Below are positions 43,312-53,099 of a stretch of DNA of 64,000 bases, piece after piece. Every line of letters begins with the position of its first letter. Position 1 is the stretch's first letter. The DNA comes from Meandrina meandrites (taxonomy: Eukaryota; Cnidaria; Anthozoa; Scleractinia; Meandrinidae). The stretch spans positions 52,556,150-52,620,149 of the forward strand of contig OY855903.1 of assembly GCA_963693305.1 (NCBI GenBank), given 5' to 3'. Under the pieces are notes generated by a model that saw only the letters and a program-made list of their open reading frames with translations, was not told where the DNA came from and made no database searches. The position numbers and the translations under genes are program-made.

Positions 43312-43722
43312 ATGGCGACAATAGCGTTAATGATCGGAGGAGCCGTGTTGAACGCCACCGCGTTTGTCGGAGGATCTTATTTGGCAAAGTATCTGAGCGG
43401 ATCGAATACGGATACGGAACGAATTAGGCACGACAAGGCGATAGAGAAGTACCAAAGAGACTACGCAGCTTACCAGGAGAAGAGACAGAGACTGTTGGAT
43501 TGGTATAATCAGCAGAGAGATGCTGAGCATCAGGCTAATTTAAATCTCTCAAACACTGATGAGGCTTTTAAACTGTACTCTCAGACACATCCTGATTACT
43601 CTTTAAAAGAACCCAAACTCTCTGATTACTACAGACCGAGTGACGATCAGAGAATGGGTGAGATGGCCTACGTCGGCGGAGGGATGTTGGCGTTGGGTTA
43701 TTTGGCAAGTAAATTTTTGTAA
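43312..43722 (+). CDS. Membrane protein with hydrophobic ends and a charged middle
   Basis: 136 codons. N-terminal hydrophobic segment at 3-28 (IALMIGGAVLNATAFVGGSY), a long helical charged middle (KYQRDYAAYQEKRQRLLDWY) and a C-terminal Gly-rich hydrophobic segment (YVGGGMLALGYLASKF). It resembles a hairpin-like or two-anchor virion membrane protein. No family recognised. Confidence 0.55.
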   Translation: MATIALMIGGAVLNATAFVGGSYLAKYLSGSNTDTERIRHDKAIEKYQRDYAAYQEKRQRLLDWYNQQRDAEHQANLNLSNTDEAFKLYSQTHPDYSLKEPKLSDYYRPSDDQRMGEMAYVGGGMLALGYLASKFL

Positions 43723-43755
43723 AGTAAATAATTAAAAAGATCATAAGGTAAATAA

Positions 43756-43792
43756 TTTAAAAGATTCTTTACTTATCAAGTAAAGAATCATG
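43756..43792 (+). promoter_or_regulatory. Box plus hairpin before the interrupted gene
   Basis: TTTAAAAGAT at 43756 is followed by a 10-bp inverted repeat GATTCTTTAC / GTAAAGAATC (loop TTATCAA) that touches the ATG at 43790. Spacing from box to ATG is 34 nt, slightly longer than elsewhere, because of the hairpin. Confidence 0.45.
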
Positions 43793-44891
43793 GATGTTGA
43801 CCCGACAGAGACAGGCAGGGGTTTCAATAAAATTTGAAGTAGGCAGCTAGTTCGAATAGAGTAGCCGACTGCATCAACAAGGTTTGAAAGGATCTTTCTC
43901 TAGTTTCTTCAATTTACGGGAAAAAGTAGCCGACTTCTCCGAGCAAAGTAGCCGACACTTTTCGTCGGCCGTCGGTGCTTATTGAAAGCACTGGACAGGT
44001 GACAGAGATAATCCTTTTGACCCGGTTGATCCCGGTGACGACGATGAGGGAGAATCGATACCGATGACCTCGACATCGAGAAGAGGTTACGACAATCCCA
44101 ACTACCAAGAAGAGACCTCTTTTATTGATAATTGGGATGAAAACACACCTCTGATACGAAGAGAAGAGAGAAGAGATGACGCTTGGGAAAGAATCCGAGA
44201 GAAGTATCCGAAAGTCAATCCTGCCAACTCTTCTTTCACATCTGACATTGACGAGTATGATCGAGTGGTCGTGAGAATGAAAAGAAAGGGACGTAAGAGT
44301 TACCCTCTTTTTAAACCGGATGGTGAACTGAATGAAAAATTACCGAAGACCATAAAAGAGAGTCTTGGACCCTCTGCGGAGAAAGTCATCGAGACTAACG
44401 AGAGAGAGATAACGAGGCGAAGAGAGAAAGTCAAAGAGCTTGAGTCCTCACGTAAAGATGCAAGAGAAGACCAGAGAGAGAACATCGATCGCGACATTGA
44501 TCAGCAGAGAGAAGAGATTGAGAATCTCGAGAGGGAGAACGAAGTGATAGAGGAACGCATGTCACTCAGAGATAGAGTCAAAGCCATCTTTAAAAAGTAC
44601 GGTTTTACAGTGTTCGCTGTTCTCTCTGCAGTCGGTGCCGTCATCGGTGTGATCGTATCTAATCTGAAGAGCGGTCTGTCAAAACTCGGAAAAGGAATAG
44701 GCAACGGTTTTAAAGCCATCGGAAAAAAGTTGGGAGAGATACTTCCCGGAATGATCGGAGCGATCGCAAGTTTTATCTTTAGAACAGCGGGTGAGGCCAT
44801 CGGTTTTCTCGCAAAGAATGCGTGGTTGTTGATAGTCGCCGTCGTTGTTTACTTTGTTGAACAGGTTAAAAATAAGCAGAAGAGAAAGTAA
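43790..44891 (+). pseudogene. Coiled-coil membrane protein; 5' end split by a 178-bp insertion
   Basis: The ATG at 43790 opens a short frame (MDVDPTETG) that is broken at 43816. The frame resumes at 43994 with an acidic Pro/Asp stretch and continues to 44891. Main body from MTSTSRRGYDNPNYQEETSF: a tail motif NPNY-x3-TSFID, a basic middle, a long coiled coil (about 44360-44570; KVIETNEREITRRREKVKEL). Several hydrophobic segments follow (TVFAVLSAVGAVIGVIVSNL, GMIGAIASFIF, NAWLLIVAVVVYFVEQ) with Gly/Lys amphipathic stretches between. It may reshape or cross membranes during assembly or entry; this is inference. The downstream ATG at 44064 might still give a shorter protein. Confidence 0.55.
43816..43993. 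mobile_element. 178-bp insertion with 6-bp direct repeat and AGTAGCCGAC motifs
   Basis: GACAGG flanks both sides (43810-43815 and 43994-43999). The insert contains three copies of GTAGCCGAC (about 43861, 43926, 43949) and CGTCGGCCGTCGG, and stops in all frames. The codon phase is the same on both copies of the 6-mer, so loss of the insert with one copy would reopen the frame. A small MITE or SINE fragment is likely. Confidence 0.65.
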
Positions 44892-45497
44892 ATGGAGAGT
44901 TACAAAGAGATATACCCTCAGTTGCCTTTAACCGAAGGCACCGGTGATAACTTTAGATTAAAACAGTGCGCAGATTGGTTATCCCTTCTCGAGAAGGATC
45001 TTCAGGATTGTGAAAAAATATACAAAAAGTATAAGCGTGCAAGGAGCACACTTTTCAATCTGTCTACAGGCAGCGGAACTCTTTCAGTCGCTCTCTGCGG
45101 AGGAGGACTTGGAACGGGACTTACCGGAGTCGGTCTTCCTGTATCGGTCAGTTTAGGCGTTGTCGGAGGTGTCTGTGCCTTAACGAGCGTAGCGACAGCG
45201 AGTCTTGCTAAAGCCGTTTCCCGGAAGGTTAGTAAGCATGAAAAGACCGTCTCTGTCTGTCAAGCGAAGATAAACACGATAAAAGACGTCGTCTCTAAAG
45301 CGTTGACGGATAACAGAATAAGCCATGAAGAGTTTGTTTTGATAAAATCTGAGTATGAGAAGTATTATGAGATGAAGAGATTGATCAGAGAAAAAAACAA
45401 AGAACAGCCAACACCTCCGCTTCCGCAGGCGGATGTAAAAAAGATGGAGGAAGATATTCGTGCAGAGATATTAAAAAAACTCGCCCAGTCAGAGTAA
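44892..45497 (+). CDS. Virus-like-element protein with a Gly-rich hydrophobic centre and flanking helices
   Basis: 201 codons; its ATG directly follows the TAA of the previous gene (44889-44891), implying coupled expression. The N-terminal region is helical (CADWLSLLEKDLQDCEKIYK), the centre hydrophobic and Gly-rich (about residues 63-105, GLTGVGLPVSVSLGVVGGVC). A C-terminal helical bundle follows: KHEKTVSVCQAKINTIKDVV, SKALTDNRISHEEFVLIKSE, YEKYYEMKRL. I recall many uncharacterised cnidarian predicted proteins of this shape. Intact frame. Role unknown; membrane-active structural protein is a guess. Confidence 0.6.
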   Translation: MESYKEIYPQLPLTEGTGDNFRLKQCADWLSLLEKDLQDCEKIYKKYKRARSTLFNLSTGSGTLSVALCGGGLGTGLTGVGLPVSVSLGVVGGVCALTSVATASLAKAVSRKVSKHEKTVSVCQAKINTIKDVVSKALTDNRISHEEFVLIKSEYEKYYEMKRLIREKNKEQPTPPLPQADVKKMEEDIRAEILKKLAQSE

Positions 45498-45586
45498 GTT
45501 GTAATTGCCTGATAGTGGTTGATGAGTCATTTAGAGATCCTCCCTATAATCCTTACTTTGTTTAAAAAGATATTGACCGTTACATA

Positions 45587-46048
45587 ATGAGTAAGCAAGA
45601 TGATGATAAACCTAAATCTCTGTGGAACAGATTTCTCGATCGATATCCCCATGCCGATCTGTCTAAATTCCGACGAGTATTTGAAAAATACGATAGAGAG
45701 AATAAAGAAGAGCATGTCAAATTCGTCGGAAGGGACGGTTCAGAGTATGAAGTCTTTGATAAGAGTAAATTCATGTACAGCATGTACTTTCCCGACGAGA
45801 TGAAAAAAGCGTTGGGTCTTCCGATTGATTTTCCTTTGGAGTTGACACTGAATCTGAAACCCTCATTACCAATTCCTGCGGTCGATTTCGGTGATAGCAG
45901 ACCGCTGAAGAGCCTCAATTTGAGAGAGAAGTTAAAGAGACTCGATATATTCGCTACGCCCACAGACTCTTTCTCTGTACCTGTCAGAGACATCTTCTCG
46001 AATACGGTAATTAAACACACCTCTTCAAAAGAGTCCCAGAGTGGTTAA
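45587..46048 (+). CDS. Unknown soluble protein of the virus-like block
   Basis: 153 codons. Begins MSKQDDDKPKSLWNRFLDRY, with KYDRENKEEHVKFVGRDGSE, a proline-rich middle (FPLELTLNLKPSLPIPAVDF) and a Ser/Thr-rich end. No membrane segment or known motif. A TTTAAAAAGAT box starts 26 nt before the ATG, and the stop is 11 bp from the next ATG, so it probably shares a transcript with the large gene at 46060. Confidence 0.55.
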   Translation: MSKQDDDKPKSLWNRFLDRYPHADLSKFRRVFEKYDRENKEEHVKFVGRDGSEYEVFDKSKFMYSMYFPDEMKKALGLPIDFPLELTLNLKPSLPIPAVDFGDSRPLKSLNLREKLKRLDIFATPTDSFSVPVRDIFSNTVIKHTSSKESQSG

Positions 46049-46059
46049 ACGGACCGAAT

Positions 46060-47074
46060 ATGCGGTATTGGCCGCAGCAGCTTAACTTTGCCGTCTGGTG
46101 TGCAACGACAGGTTGCGGGGTAAGCCTGCGTCTTTTATTAGAGGAGAAGATGGGGGGAATCGATGTTACTGACAGTGAACTCAAACTTCCACCACAGATA
46201 CGAGCTATTCTCTGGTTTCACGTCTACTTTACGATAAGGAGAATCCTTTTTCAGATGGGAGGAATACAGAGTTCGATCGCTCTGCCCGGTGATCCTCCCT
46301 TTAATGAAAAAGATAACAGATACGACATTCCTTCTTATAAGAGAATCTGTAAAGAGTTTAATGTTCCGAGTGATTCTGACTTTCGCTGTCATAAAGGAGC
46401 AAATCACGGTTTGGGATCTGTGTACATTTGGGTCTCTTACGTTGGACCGTCAAAGACTGACTCTTCTTACCCGGGATTTAATAAATTTAGCGATGAGGGA
46501 GGTGAAGGATCGAAAGGTAATCTTCTGCAGTATATATTGAATGATGAGATAGATGATGGTTATGAATACTTTTTGACTCGTGTATCTAACGGATTGACAA
46601 ACGCCGGTCAGGCGAGACTTAATCAATCTATCGAAGCGCTTGTTTACTGTGTTCTGGGTGCGCAGGTGAGTGAATGTAAGAAGCAGCATTCTCGGAGAGA
46701 CGGGAAGTGCGCAGGAGGTTCGACAAGAGTTTCTCGTGTTATTGGAGGATGCGATTAAACAACCAGACATAAGTAAGAGTGTACAGAGATTTCAACTCGC
46801 GGTACAGGAGGCAAAAGTGAAGCTTGATTTGGCCGTCTCTCCGGGTACGTGGTTGATGCCGTCGAGAATGGTGATCAATACAGAGAGCACGATCGGTTAT
46901 AACAACAGACTTAAACGTGTCGAACCGACCATGAAATTGGGTGTCAATACGGATGTTAATTCGAAGAGCGTATCTGTCGGAATAAAACATAACCTCGGAA
47001 AGAGTAAGGTTTCGTTACCTCACACTTCAGTTGTAAAACAGAAGGTTAATGTTAATGGATCATGTGTACTATAG
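46060..47074 (+). pseudogene. Large conserved structural candidate (penton/minor-capsid-like), one frameshift
   Basis: First frame 46060-46668: MRYWPQQLNFAVWCATTGCG, LPPQIRAILWFHVYFTIRRI, ALPGDPPFN, then YDIPSYKRICKEFNVPSDSD, ARLNQSIEALVYCVLGAQVS. Around 46669 one base is lost and the protein continues in the next frame to 47074 (GSAQEVRQEFLVLLEDAIKQ, VKLDLAVSPGTWLMPSRMVI, ending in a basic Gly/Lys/Val tail). I recall this 'RYWPxQLNFAxWCATTGCG' family as strongly conserved across cnidarian virus-like elements, so it should be a core virion protein. A single-jelly-roll penton or portal-like role is a guess. No cleaved signal, no membrane helix. Confidence 0.6.
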
Positions 47075-47075
47075 G

Positions 47076-47412
47076 TGCACTCGGTCGATATATCGACCGA
47101 TACATCGGTCGACTATCGGTCGACAGTCGACCGATAGTCGACCGATGTATCGGTCGATAGTCGACCGATAGTCGGCCGACAGTCGACCGTTAGTCGACCG
47201 ATAGTCCACCAATATATCGGCCGATAGTCGACCGATAAATATGTCGACCGATATAGTCGATACTCGACCGATACATGACTGATACATGACCGACACTTGA
47301 CCGATACTTGACCGATATTTAACCGACACTTCACCGACACTTCACCGATACTTGACCGACACTTCACCGACACTTCACCGATACATGACCGACACTTGAC
47401 CGATACTTTCCG
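47076..47412. repeat. 11-bp minisatellite (ACCGACACTTG / GTCGACCGATA variants)
   Basis: Begins right after the last virus-like gene. The first ~200 bp are variants of GTCGACCGATA and its complement, making local palindromes (CGGTCGATATATCGACCG). The last ~130 bp are 11 clean head-to-tail 11-mers ACCGA(C/T)ACTT(G/C). Open frames through it on the minus strand are repeat artefacts rich in S-V-x-Y-R-S. Confidence 0.85.
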
Positions 47413-49090
47413 CCGTGTCAAAAACGAACAGATACGACGGCGAACACGCAACGCATTTCAGCGAACTAATACAAGTGATTTTCTAATTTCTTGCAACTTC
47501 TAGCGATAAAAACTGGCCAGAGAAATGCCAGACTGGAGAGAAAACCAGAAAGAGGGAATGTATAAATTTGGTGCGGCATACCAGATGCAGAAATTGCGAT
47601 CTAATCCATCGAAAATATCCAAATGAAGTATCCCAATCATTAGCTTCCTTTCAGCTGTTCTTCTCATATTCTCTTGTAAGCGTCACCAGTTTACGGCAAT
47701 TTTGATTGGTCTTTCGAACAATACCATACCATTTCCATATTAGGTGCGCTACAATGCGCCTTCAGCGAGAAATCAGTTTGTTCTGAACTCAAAAACTATT
47801 GACGAATGAAACAACTTTTCAACATACCGGGTAATCATCTAATTTTAAATTCAGCAAGGAAACAAAACTTTAAGAACTTTGAAGTTATGCATCTTTTGGC
47901 GATGTATTAGAAAACATTCTAACAACTGTTTTTCAAAGTCAAGCGGGTCGTGTTTTGAGCGGTTTCCCCTTCAGCTCACTGCAGAAGTCTATGAAAGCCA
48001 TAAGCAAAAATTAAAGCATACTTAAACTGAACAAAGGACATAAGAAAACTGCTGTAAGACACAAAGGCAAGATAATATCTTACGCAATTTATAGTGACTT
48101 ACAGTAAACGTTGTTAAAGCTGTTCGAAAACGAGGTCGCTTGTCGGAATTTTAAAATGTCTCGTGTCGGCGTTTTGTCAAGTCTACACAACGCTGTCGGA
48201 AATTTAGTGACATATATTTGTCTTCGTCAGTCGTTTGTCGCTATTTCGTTTGAGCGTTGTCGCCACTTTTTGGCCCATGTCGCTTGTCGGAATTTACCCT
48301 GGCAGGGCCTCATTAAAGTTTGCCGCATCCAAAAATGTATCGAAGCGTACGTGAGCAATGAGGAAGCCAACTTACTGCAGCAATGCCAATTACGATGCAT
48401 TCAACCGATTAGTCAACATTAAGTTTTACTTCAGGTGCTGACGAAAATTCCTACTTTTCTCGGGAAGAAAAAAGCCTAAATCGAAAAAAAAAATACATTT
48501 TTCTTGAAACGTAGGCAAGCGTTTTATGAAAATCTAAAAATGTGTAGAAATTGCGTTCAAAAGGTGGTCAGCAGGGAACAGTTTTTGTCCTTATTTTTCA
48601 ATATTTCGTGATAACGGAGAACGCATGCTTATAATTCTTAAAATGTACCGTAAAAGTTGACATGATACTACAAACTATGGATAAAACTGTAAATTTCTTG
48701 CGTAAAACTCAGTATTTTGTTTTTTATTTTGTTCTGTTCACGTTACATGTTGGGCGTGTCCCAATGACGTCATCAACTACTTTGCACCTACACACTAAAA
48801 CTATTGCTAAATTTGGTTGAATAAAAACAAAGTTGTGTCCAATTTTCCCTAGCACTGCTTGGTCGACGTTCTCGTTGCTTTACGCAATAGAGGGAGATAG
48901 CATGAGCACGCATGTTCATGGATTCTCCTTCCTTCTGGCTAAAACTGTGAGCTTCGATCAAACAAAGGCAAAGAACCGTTACCCACACAACCTTTCGGTA
49001 TTGTAGCGTACGGTCTTACGCTCTTGTACGACAACTTTTCTTTAATTAGATATAATGGTGAGTGTCTTCTTGTCTTCTTTTATTTTTAAT
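47413..49090. other. Intergenic, nothing recognised
   Basis: AT-rich. A frame at 48111-48422 (plus) has no domain features; its DNA shows decayed repeats of GTCGCTTGTCGGAATTT (about 48135 and 48279). Confidence 0.4.
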
Positions 49091-49092
49091 GC

Positions 49093-49418
49093 ACGTCGGT
49101 TTGAATGTTCACAAGTTTGATTTAAAGTTAAGCGAGGCGTTATTTTCAAAGCGCGGCGGTTTGAATGTTCACGAGTATAAATAAATAGTTCAGCGAGGTT
49201 TCATGTTGAAAGCGTTGGCTTGAATGTTCACAAGTTTGAATAAAACGTTCAGCGAGGTTTTATGTTTAACGCGCGTCGGTTCGAATGTTCACAAGTTTGA
49301 TTAAAAGTTAAGCGAGGTTTTATGTTCAAACCTCTTCGGTTCGAATGTGCAGAAGTTTAAATAAAAGTTCAACGGGGTTTCATTTTTTAAGCTCGTCGGT
49401 TTGAATGTTACAAAATCT
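49093..49418. repeat. ~60-bp tandem repeat, five to six copies
   Basis: CGGTTTGAATGTTCACAAG-type starts occur at about 49097, 49157, 49216, 49277, 49337 and 49397. Each unit continues GTTTGA(A/T)(T)AAA(A)GTT(A/C)AGCGAGGTTTTATGTT. Copies are 75-90 percent alike by eye. Non-coding. Confidence 0.8.
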
Positions 49419-50690
49419 CCCCTTCCGTCCCGCCAGTTAATCTGTTGTTGCATTAGGAGACTATTTCATTTACCCACCCCTAGATGAGTTGATTTTGTCA
49501 CCACCTAGTTATCAACGAAGATTTTGAATTTCGCGCTCGGAAATTGGCCAAGCGTCGGTTCTTTCAGACCTTTGTTCTGGAAACAAAAGACGCTCATTGC
49601 TGCAAACAATTGAAATGATCATAAAAAGGAAGGTGAATATCGTGCCATTGTCCACCAAAACCGGAGCCTAAGTTTAAACCTGTCTCTTCTTTATTCCGCA
49701 GAGCCTCCTACCAGTCCCCCCCCCCCCCCTCTTTAAAGAAAGGCGACTGCGCTTTCTTTCTCTCTCCCAGCCTACTAGTGGCACAAATAAGCCTCTGCGG
49801 AGGAGAGGGTTTTACAAGCACGAATTATAGGTGCTGCACGATTTGTGCGTCACAATAAACAAGGCTACGAGAATCGCACCAAGAGCGTGGAAACGTGGAA
49901 AAATAAGTTAATTATTGAGCAAAACAATGTCATCCGAAAAAAGAATATTAGGAAATTCAAATGGAAATGCATGCATTTTAGCATGCATTTTAACGAAATT
50001 TTAATTTTAATTTTCTTTCCATATTTCGAGTGGTAAAACTGAGCTTTTTAATTTGAGTGGATGGAGAGGCAACTACTCTCGCGCCAAGAGATTAGCACGG
50101 TAATCTTTTTAATTTTTTCTTCTAAGGAGGTGTCAGGGTTTCCCGAAAACATTCCTCTGTAGGAAAAATGACGCAAAACAAAAAATTGCTTGCAGCTCGC
50201 AAATGCACCCCTCGCCCTCGCCCTCTCCTCCCCCTCTCCCATTCAATTTTCTAATTTCCGTCCATTAAAAATAATGATGATTATGGTGATTAACATAATA
50301 ATTGCTTCACATTGCTTCACATCTTTCAATCATTAAATTTATTTCATCATTTGTTATAATTTTGTACAATACAAAATTGGATGTGTAAATAATAATTATC
50401 AACAGTTTACTAATAGCTACGAATTTCGTTCCAAAAGCAGTAATTTTTGGTTACTCTTTTTCGTTTTCAAAAAAAGTGCAACAAACTTATTACATAGCAT
50501 TCTGTTATTACGATGATCTACATTTAAAGCCTAAAAACTAAACATTAAGTAAAGTAACAACAAATCAAAAGTCTTCCAAAACTTAGTGATCTAAAACATT
50601 TCTTGGCACATATTAAAGAAGGCCTTTTTACTCTAATTCATAACTGCAATTACTTGCACATTGCTAAAGTATAGAATAAAACGTGGAACT
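49419..50690. other. Intergenic, nothing recognised
   Basis: Includes a short C tract near 49717-49728 and a TTTGAATTTCGCGCTCGG block (about 49522) that is repeated near 62767, probably a dispersed repeat fragment. No gene supported. Confidence 0.4.
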
Positions 50691-50699
50691 TAATAGAGT

Positions 50700-51040
50700 A
50701 AATACGGTAAATGAAGATAATTGATGAATTAGTTAAATTATTATTATTTTTAATTATTTTCCCAAATAAAAATCATCTTGTGGGTATAAAGGGAGAAGCT
50801 TTCCCTCGCTTTTTAACCTACTTGATTGGGCGCGATAATCACTTAGCGCTTCCTTGCATTTTGATTCGATTAATTTTACCGACGTCTTACCCGTCCTTTC
50901 CGTAACAGATTGCCCCCCCCCCCCCCCCCCGTACTTTTCTTTGTGATGACCCTTAATTCGCAGATACCAATGAAGTCCCTGAGGGTGTTTCAACGGACAC
51001 CGAAACGTAGCATGGTCCCCGCGAGGGATTCCTGGTTATC
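50700..51040 (-). pseudogene. Decayed duplicate of the last exon of the 52045-55058 gene
   Basis: 50700-50913 matches 51990-52203 nearly base for base, including non-coding DNA beyond the stop codon (GTAAATACGGTAAATGAAGA). After a C20 tract (about 50914-50933), which replaces GGACCACCCTCTC, weaker similarity continues to about 51040 with stops and indels. The surviving coding piece corresponds to SVTERTGKTSVKLIESKCKE and LLPLYPQDDFYLGK. The upstream HTH part is broken. A duplication about 1.29 kb from the source in direct orientation. Confidence 0.75.
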
Positions 51041-51985
51041 TCTCATTATTTAGAGAACACCTAAAACCCTGTCGTGAATTCCCGCATAAGATACACCTAC
51101 TTGCTTTCACGAAGATGGAGAACCGAAGATGGAGAACCGCAAGTAAAATAAAAACCGAAAGTTAATGTAACTGAAAACGGCAGATTTCTAGGTAGATACG
51201 CGCAATACATCATGGTTGACTAGGATCCTTTTAAAGTGTAATGAACATTTATTAATGCGACTTAACGTTCAATGCCATAGCTTTGCCGGGAGAGGTCAAA
51301 CTGTCATTCCTTTTAAATATCTCAGGAATAATCAACCTTATTCTTATCCTGTCGTGTCTCTTGTTTATCTTATTTTTGGATGTGTATTCCAGTCTTCTTA
51401 GCATATATAAATAATTGTTCAAATTCTTAAACGTTGTCATGGTAAGGGTCAGAAGTACCTTCATCTTATCATTGATTTTTTTGATCAAAAAATTGAAAAA
51501 TGTAAAGAAATGAATAAAATCGAATGGGTACCAATATTAAAATATAACCAGTTTGACCTCCCTACGTTGCCAAGGCAATAATTGTGTATGATTTCAAGCT
51601 CAAAAGGTCGGGCATTATCATCTACTGAACACCGAAAAGCGTCGAAGAATCCAAGCGAGTAACACCTAGTACCAACAGACGTTCCAGGGCTCATAACCAA
51701 AGAAAAAAAAAAACTTAAATAATAGAAAAATCAATGGAAGTAAATAATCATTAAGATTACCGTATTTACTCTTTCGAGCCCCACCCAGAATAAGTGCCGC
51801 ATCTAATATTGAGGCACTTATTTGCGCAAACTACAGTACAGTCGTTTTCAGTTTGAAAGGGTATTGTTATCAATTCCTTATCTATAAATGTTTTTTAAGA
51901 AGTATGACGTTTGTTGAATAAGCTCCCCTCTCTAATGAGCGTCCCGCACCAAAAAAAGCACAAAATGAATAAAACGTGGAGCTTA
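51041..51985. other. Intergenic between the duplicated exons, nothing recognised
   Basis: No gene, RNA or clear repeat seen. GAATAAAACGTGGA(A/G)CTTAATAGAG just before each duplicate (about 50672 and 51967) shows the duplication extends slightly into this stretch. Confidence 0.45.
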
Positions 51986-52044
51986 ATAGAGTAAATACGG
52001 TAAATGAAGATAATTGATGAATTAGTTAAATTATTTTTTAAAAC

Positions 52045-52394
52045 TTATTTCCCCAAATAAAAATCATCTTGTGGGTAAAAAGGGAGAAGCTTTCCCTCGC
52101 TTTTTAACCTATTTGATTGGGCGCGATAATCACTTAGCGCTTCCCTGCATTTTGATTCGATTAATTTTACCGACGTCTTACCCGTCCTTTCCGTAACAGA
52201 TTGGACCACCCTCTCGTACTTTTCGTTGTCGACGACGCTTAGTTCGCAGATGCCAATGAAGTCTCTGAGGGTGTTTCGAGGGACACCGAAACGTCGCATG
52301 GCCTCCGCAAGGGAGCACTGGTTATCTTTCATTATTCCGAGAACGCCTAGATATCTGTCGTGGATCCCTTGCAAATTGGATCCTGTGACCAATC
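52045..52394 (-). CDS. Last exon of a Cys-rich/coiled-coil/HTH-like gene (HTH and C-terminal domain)
   Basis: Minus strand; acceptor TAATATTCCAG at 52395, stop TAA at 52045. It encodes LVTGSNLQGIHDRYLGVLGI, then MKDNQCSLAEAMRRFGVPRN and TLRDFIGICELSVVDNEKYE. The CSLAEAMRRFGVPRNTLRDF stretch is a helix-turn-helix pattern like Pipsqueak-type DNA-binding domains. A basic helical tail ends LPFYPQDDFYLGK. Suggests a DNA-binding or nucleic-acid-associated nuclear protein; I recall multi-copy cnidarian predicted proteins with this end. Entry phase is 1, which does not match the exit phase of the exon at 52840. Confidence 0.65.
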
Positions 52395-52839
52395 CTGGAA
52401 TATTAGAAAGAAAAAGTCCTTATTCAGAATTCATTACCATTCGTTTCCCCAATTTATGAAATTTTGAAACTTCACCTACACTAAATGATATGTTTGGCAG
52501 ATATTTGTCAGATTATCATGTACATCATTTTTCTTCAATTTGTCAAATTTGTCTTATGGTTGTTAGCCATTTTAATAGACGGAAACAATAACAACACCAA
52601 TAATAAGGATATTGATTAAAATTGATCCAAGTAGCAGTCACTCTGACCCTAATTCCCCGAAGCCACGCCCACATATCCGCTTACCCTGTAAGTTCAAACG
52701 TGCCTTTATTGAGTTTTGGTGGTAAAATAAGTCCAAAACGTATCCACTGAAGTCCAAAAAAGGTAAGGAAGGTTGTCGGGGGTGGGATTTTAACTAAAAA
52801 TTAAGAAAAAAACTGTCATACCTTTCCCATACTTTTTAC

Positions 52840-53002
52840 TTGTTTTTTTTATGTAAGTCTTGCCCATGTTTTCCTGGGTGATCGCTTTCGCTTTCTTCAT
52901 CGGAATCGTCCGCATCGTTGTCCTCGCCAGCTTCACTCTCCTCTGACGAGCTGCTTTTTTCACACGTTTTTCTGTTTACACGTCTGCATTTCGTAATTTC
53001 TC
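52840..53002 (-). CDS. Acidic-linker exon of the same gene
   Basis: Acceptor TTTCCTTTAG at 53003; encodes EITKCRRVNRKTCEKSSSSE and a Ser/Asp/Glu-rich linker (EAGEDNDADDSDEESESDHP), then HGQDLHKKNK before donor GTAAAAAG at 52839. Entry phase 1 fits the upstream exon. The exit is phase 2 because of an A8 run near the end (52843-52850); the next exon needs phase 1. One A fewer would make the phases agree, so this is an indel, an assembly error, or there is an unseen extra exon. Confidence 0.55.
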
Positions 53003-53099
53003 CTAAAGGAAAAAAAATGTTCAGATTTAGCCAAGATAGGCTCTCTCTCCGTAACTATCGGTATTTACCGTTCCAAAGAGATTTGTTTTGGTGTGCAAA

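Larger units (their letters stand above)
32600..47075 (+). mobile_element. Endogenous Polinton/PLV-like virus element, capsid-morphogenesis block (deleted and interrupted)
   Basis: A gene-dense block (gaps mostly 10-130 bp, stop-to-ATG contacts, mostly plus strand) stands out from the intron-rich surroundings. It joins a probable major capsid protein, a packaging ATPase, a PD-(D/E)XK-like nuclease, a fibre-like protein, several small membrane proteins and a divergent truncated rve-type integrase. Known: this gene set (double jelly-roll MCP, A32-like ATPase, rve integrase) defines Polintons/Mavericks and polinton-like viruses. Missing: protein-primed polymerase, the Ulp/adenain-type protease and the integrase core. 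Terminal inverted repeats were not found, so the outer limits are approximate. Net of insertions the block is about 9.5 kb. Confidence 0.72.

Noticed and set aside
47069..47451. Two minus-strand open frames rich in S-V-x-Y-R-S
   Set aside because: They are translations of the 11-bp minisatellite.
49093..49418. CRISPR-like array
   Set aside because: The 60-bp units are degenerate over their full length with no constant repeat and variable spacer; an ordinary tandem repeat in a eukaryotic genome.
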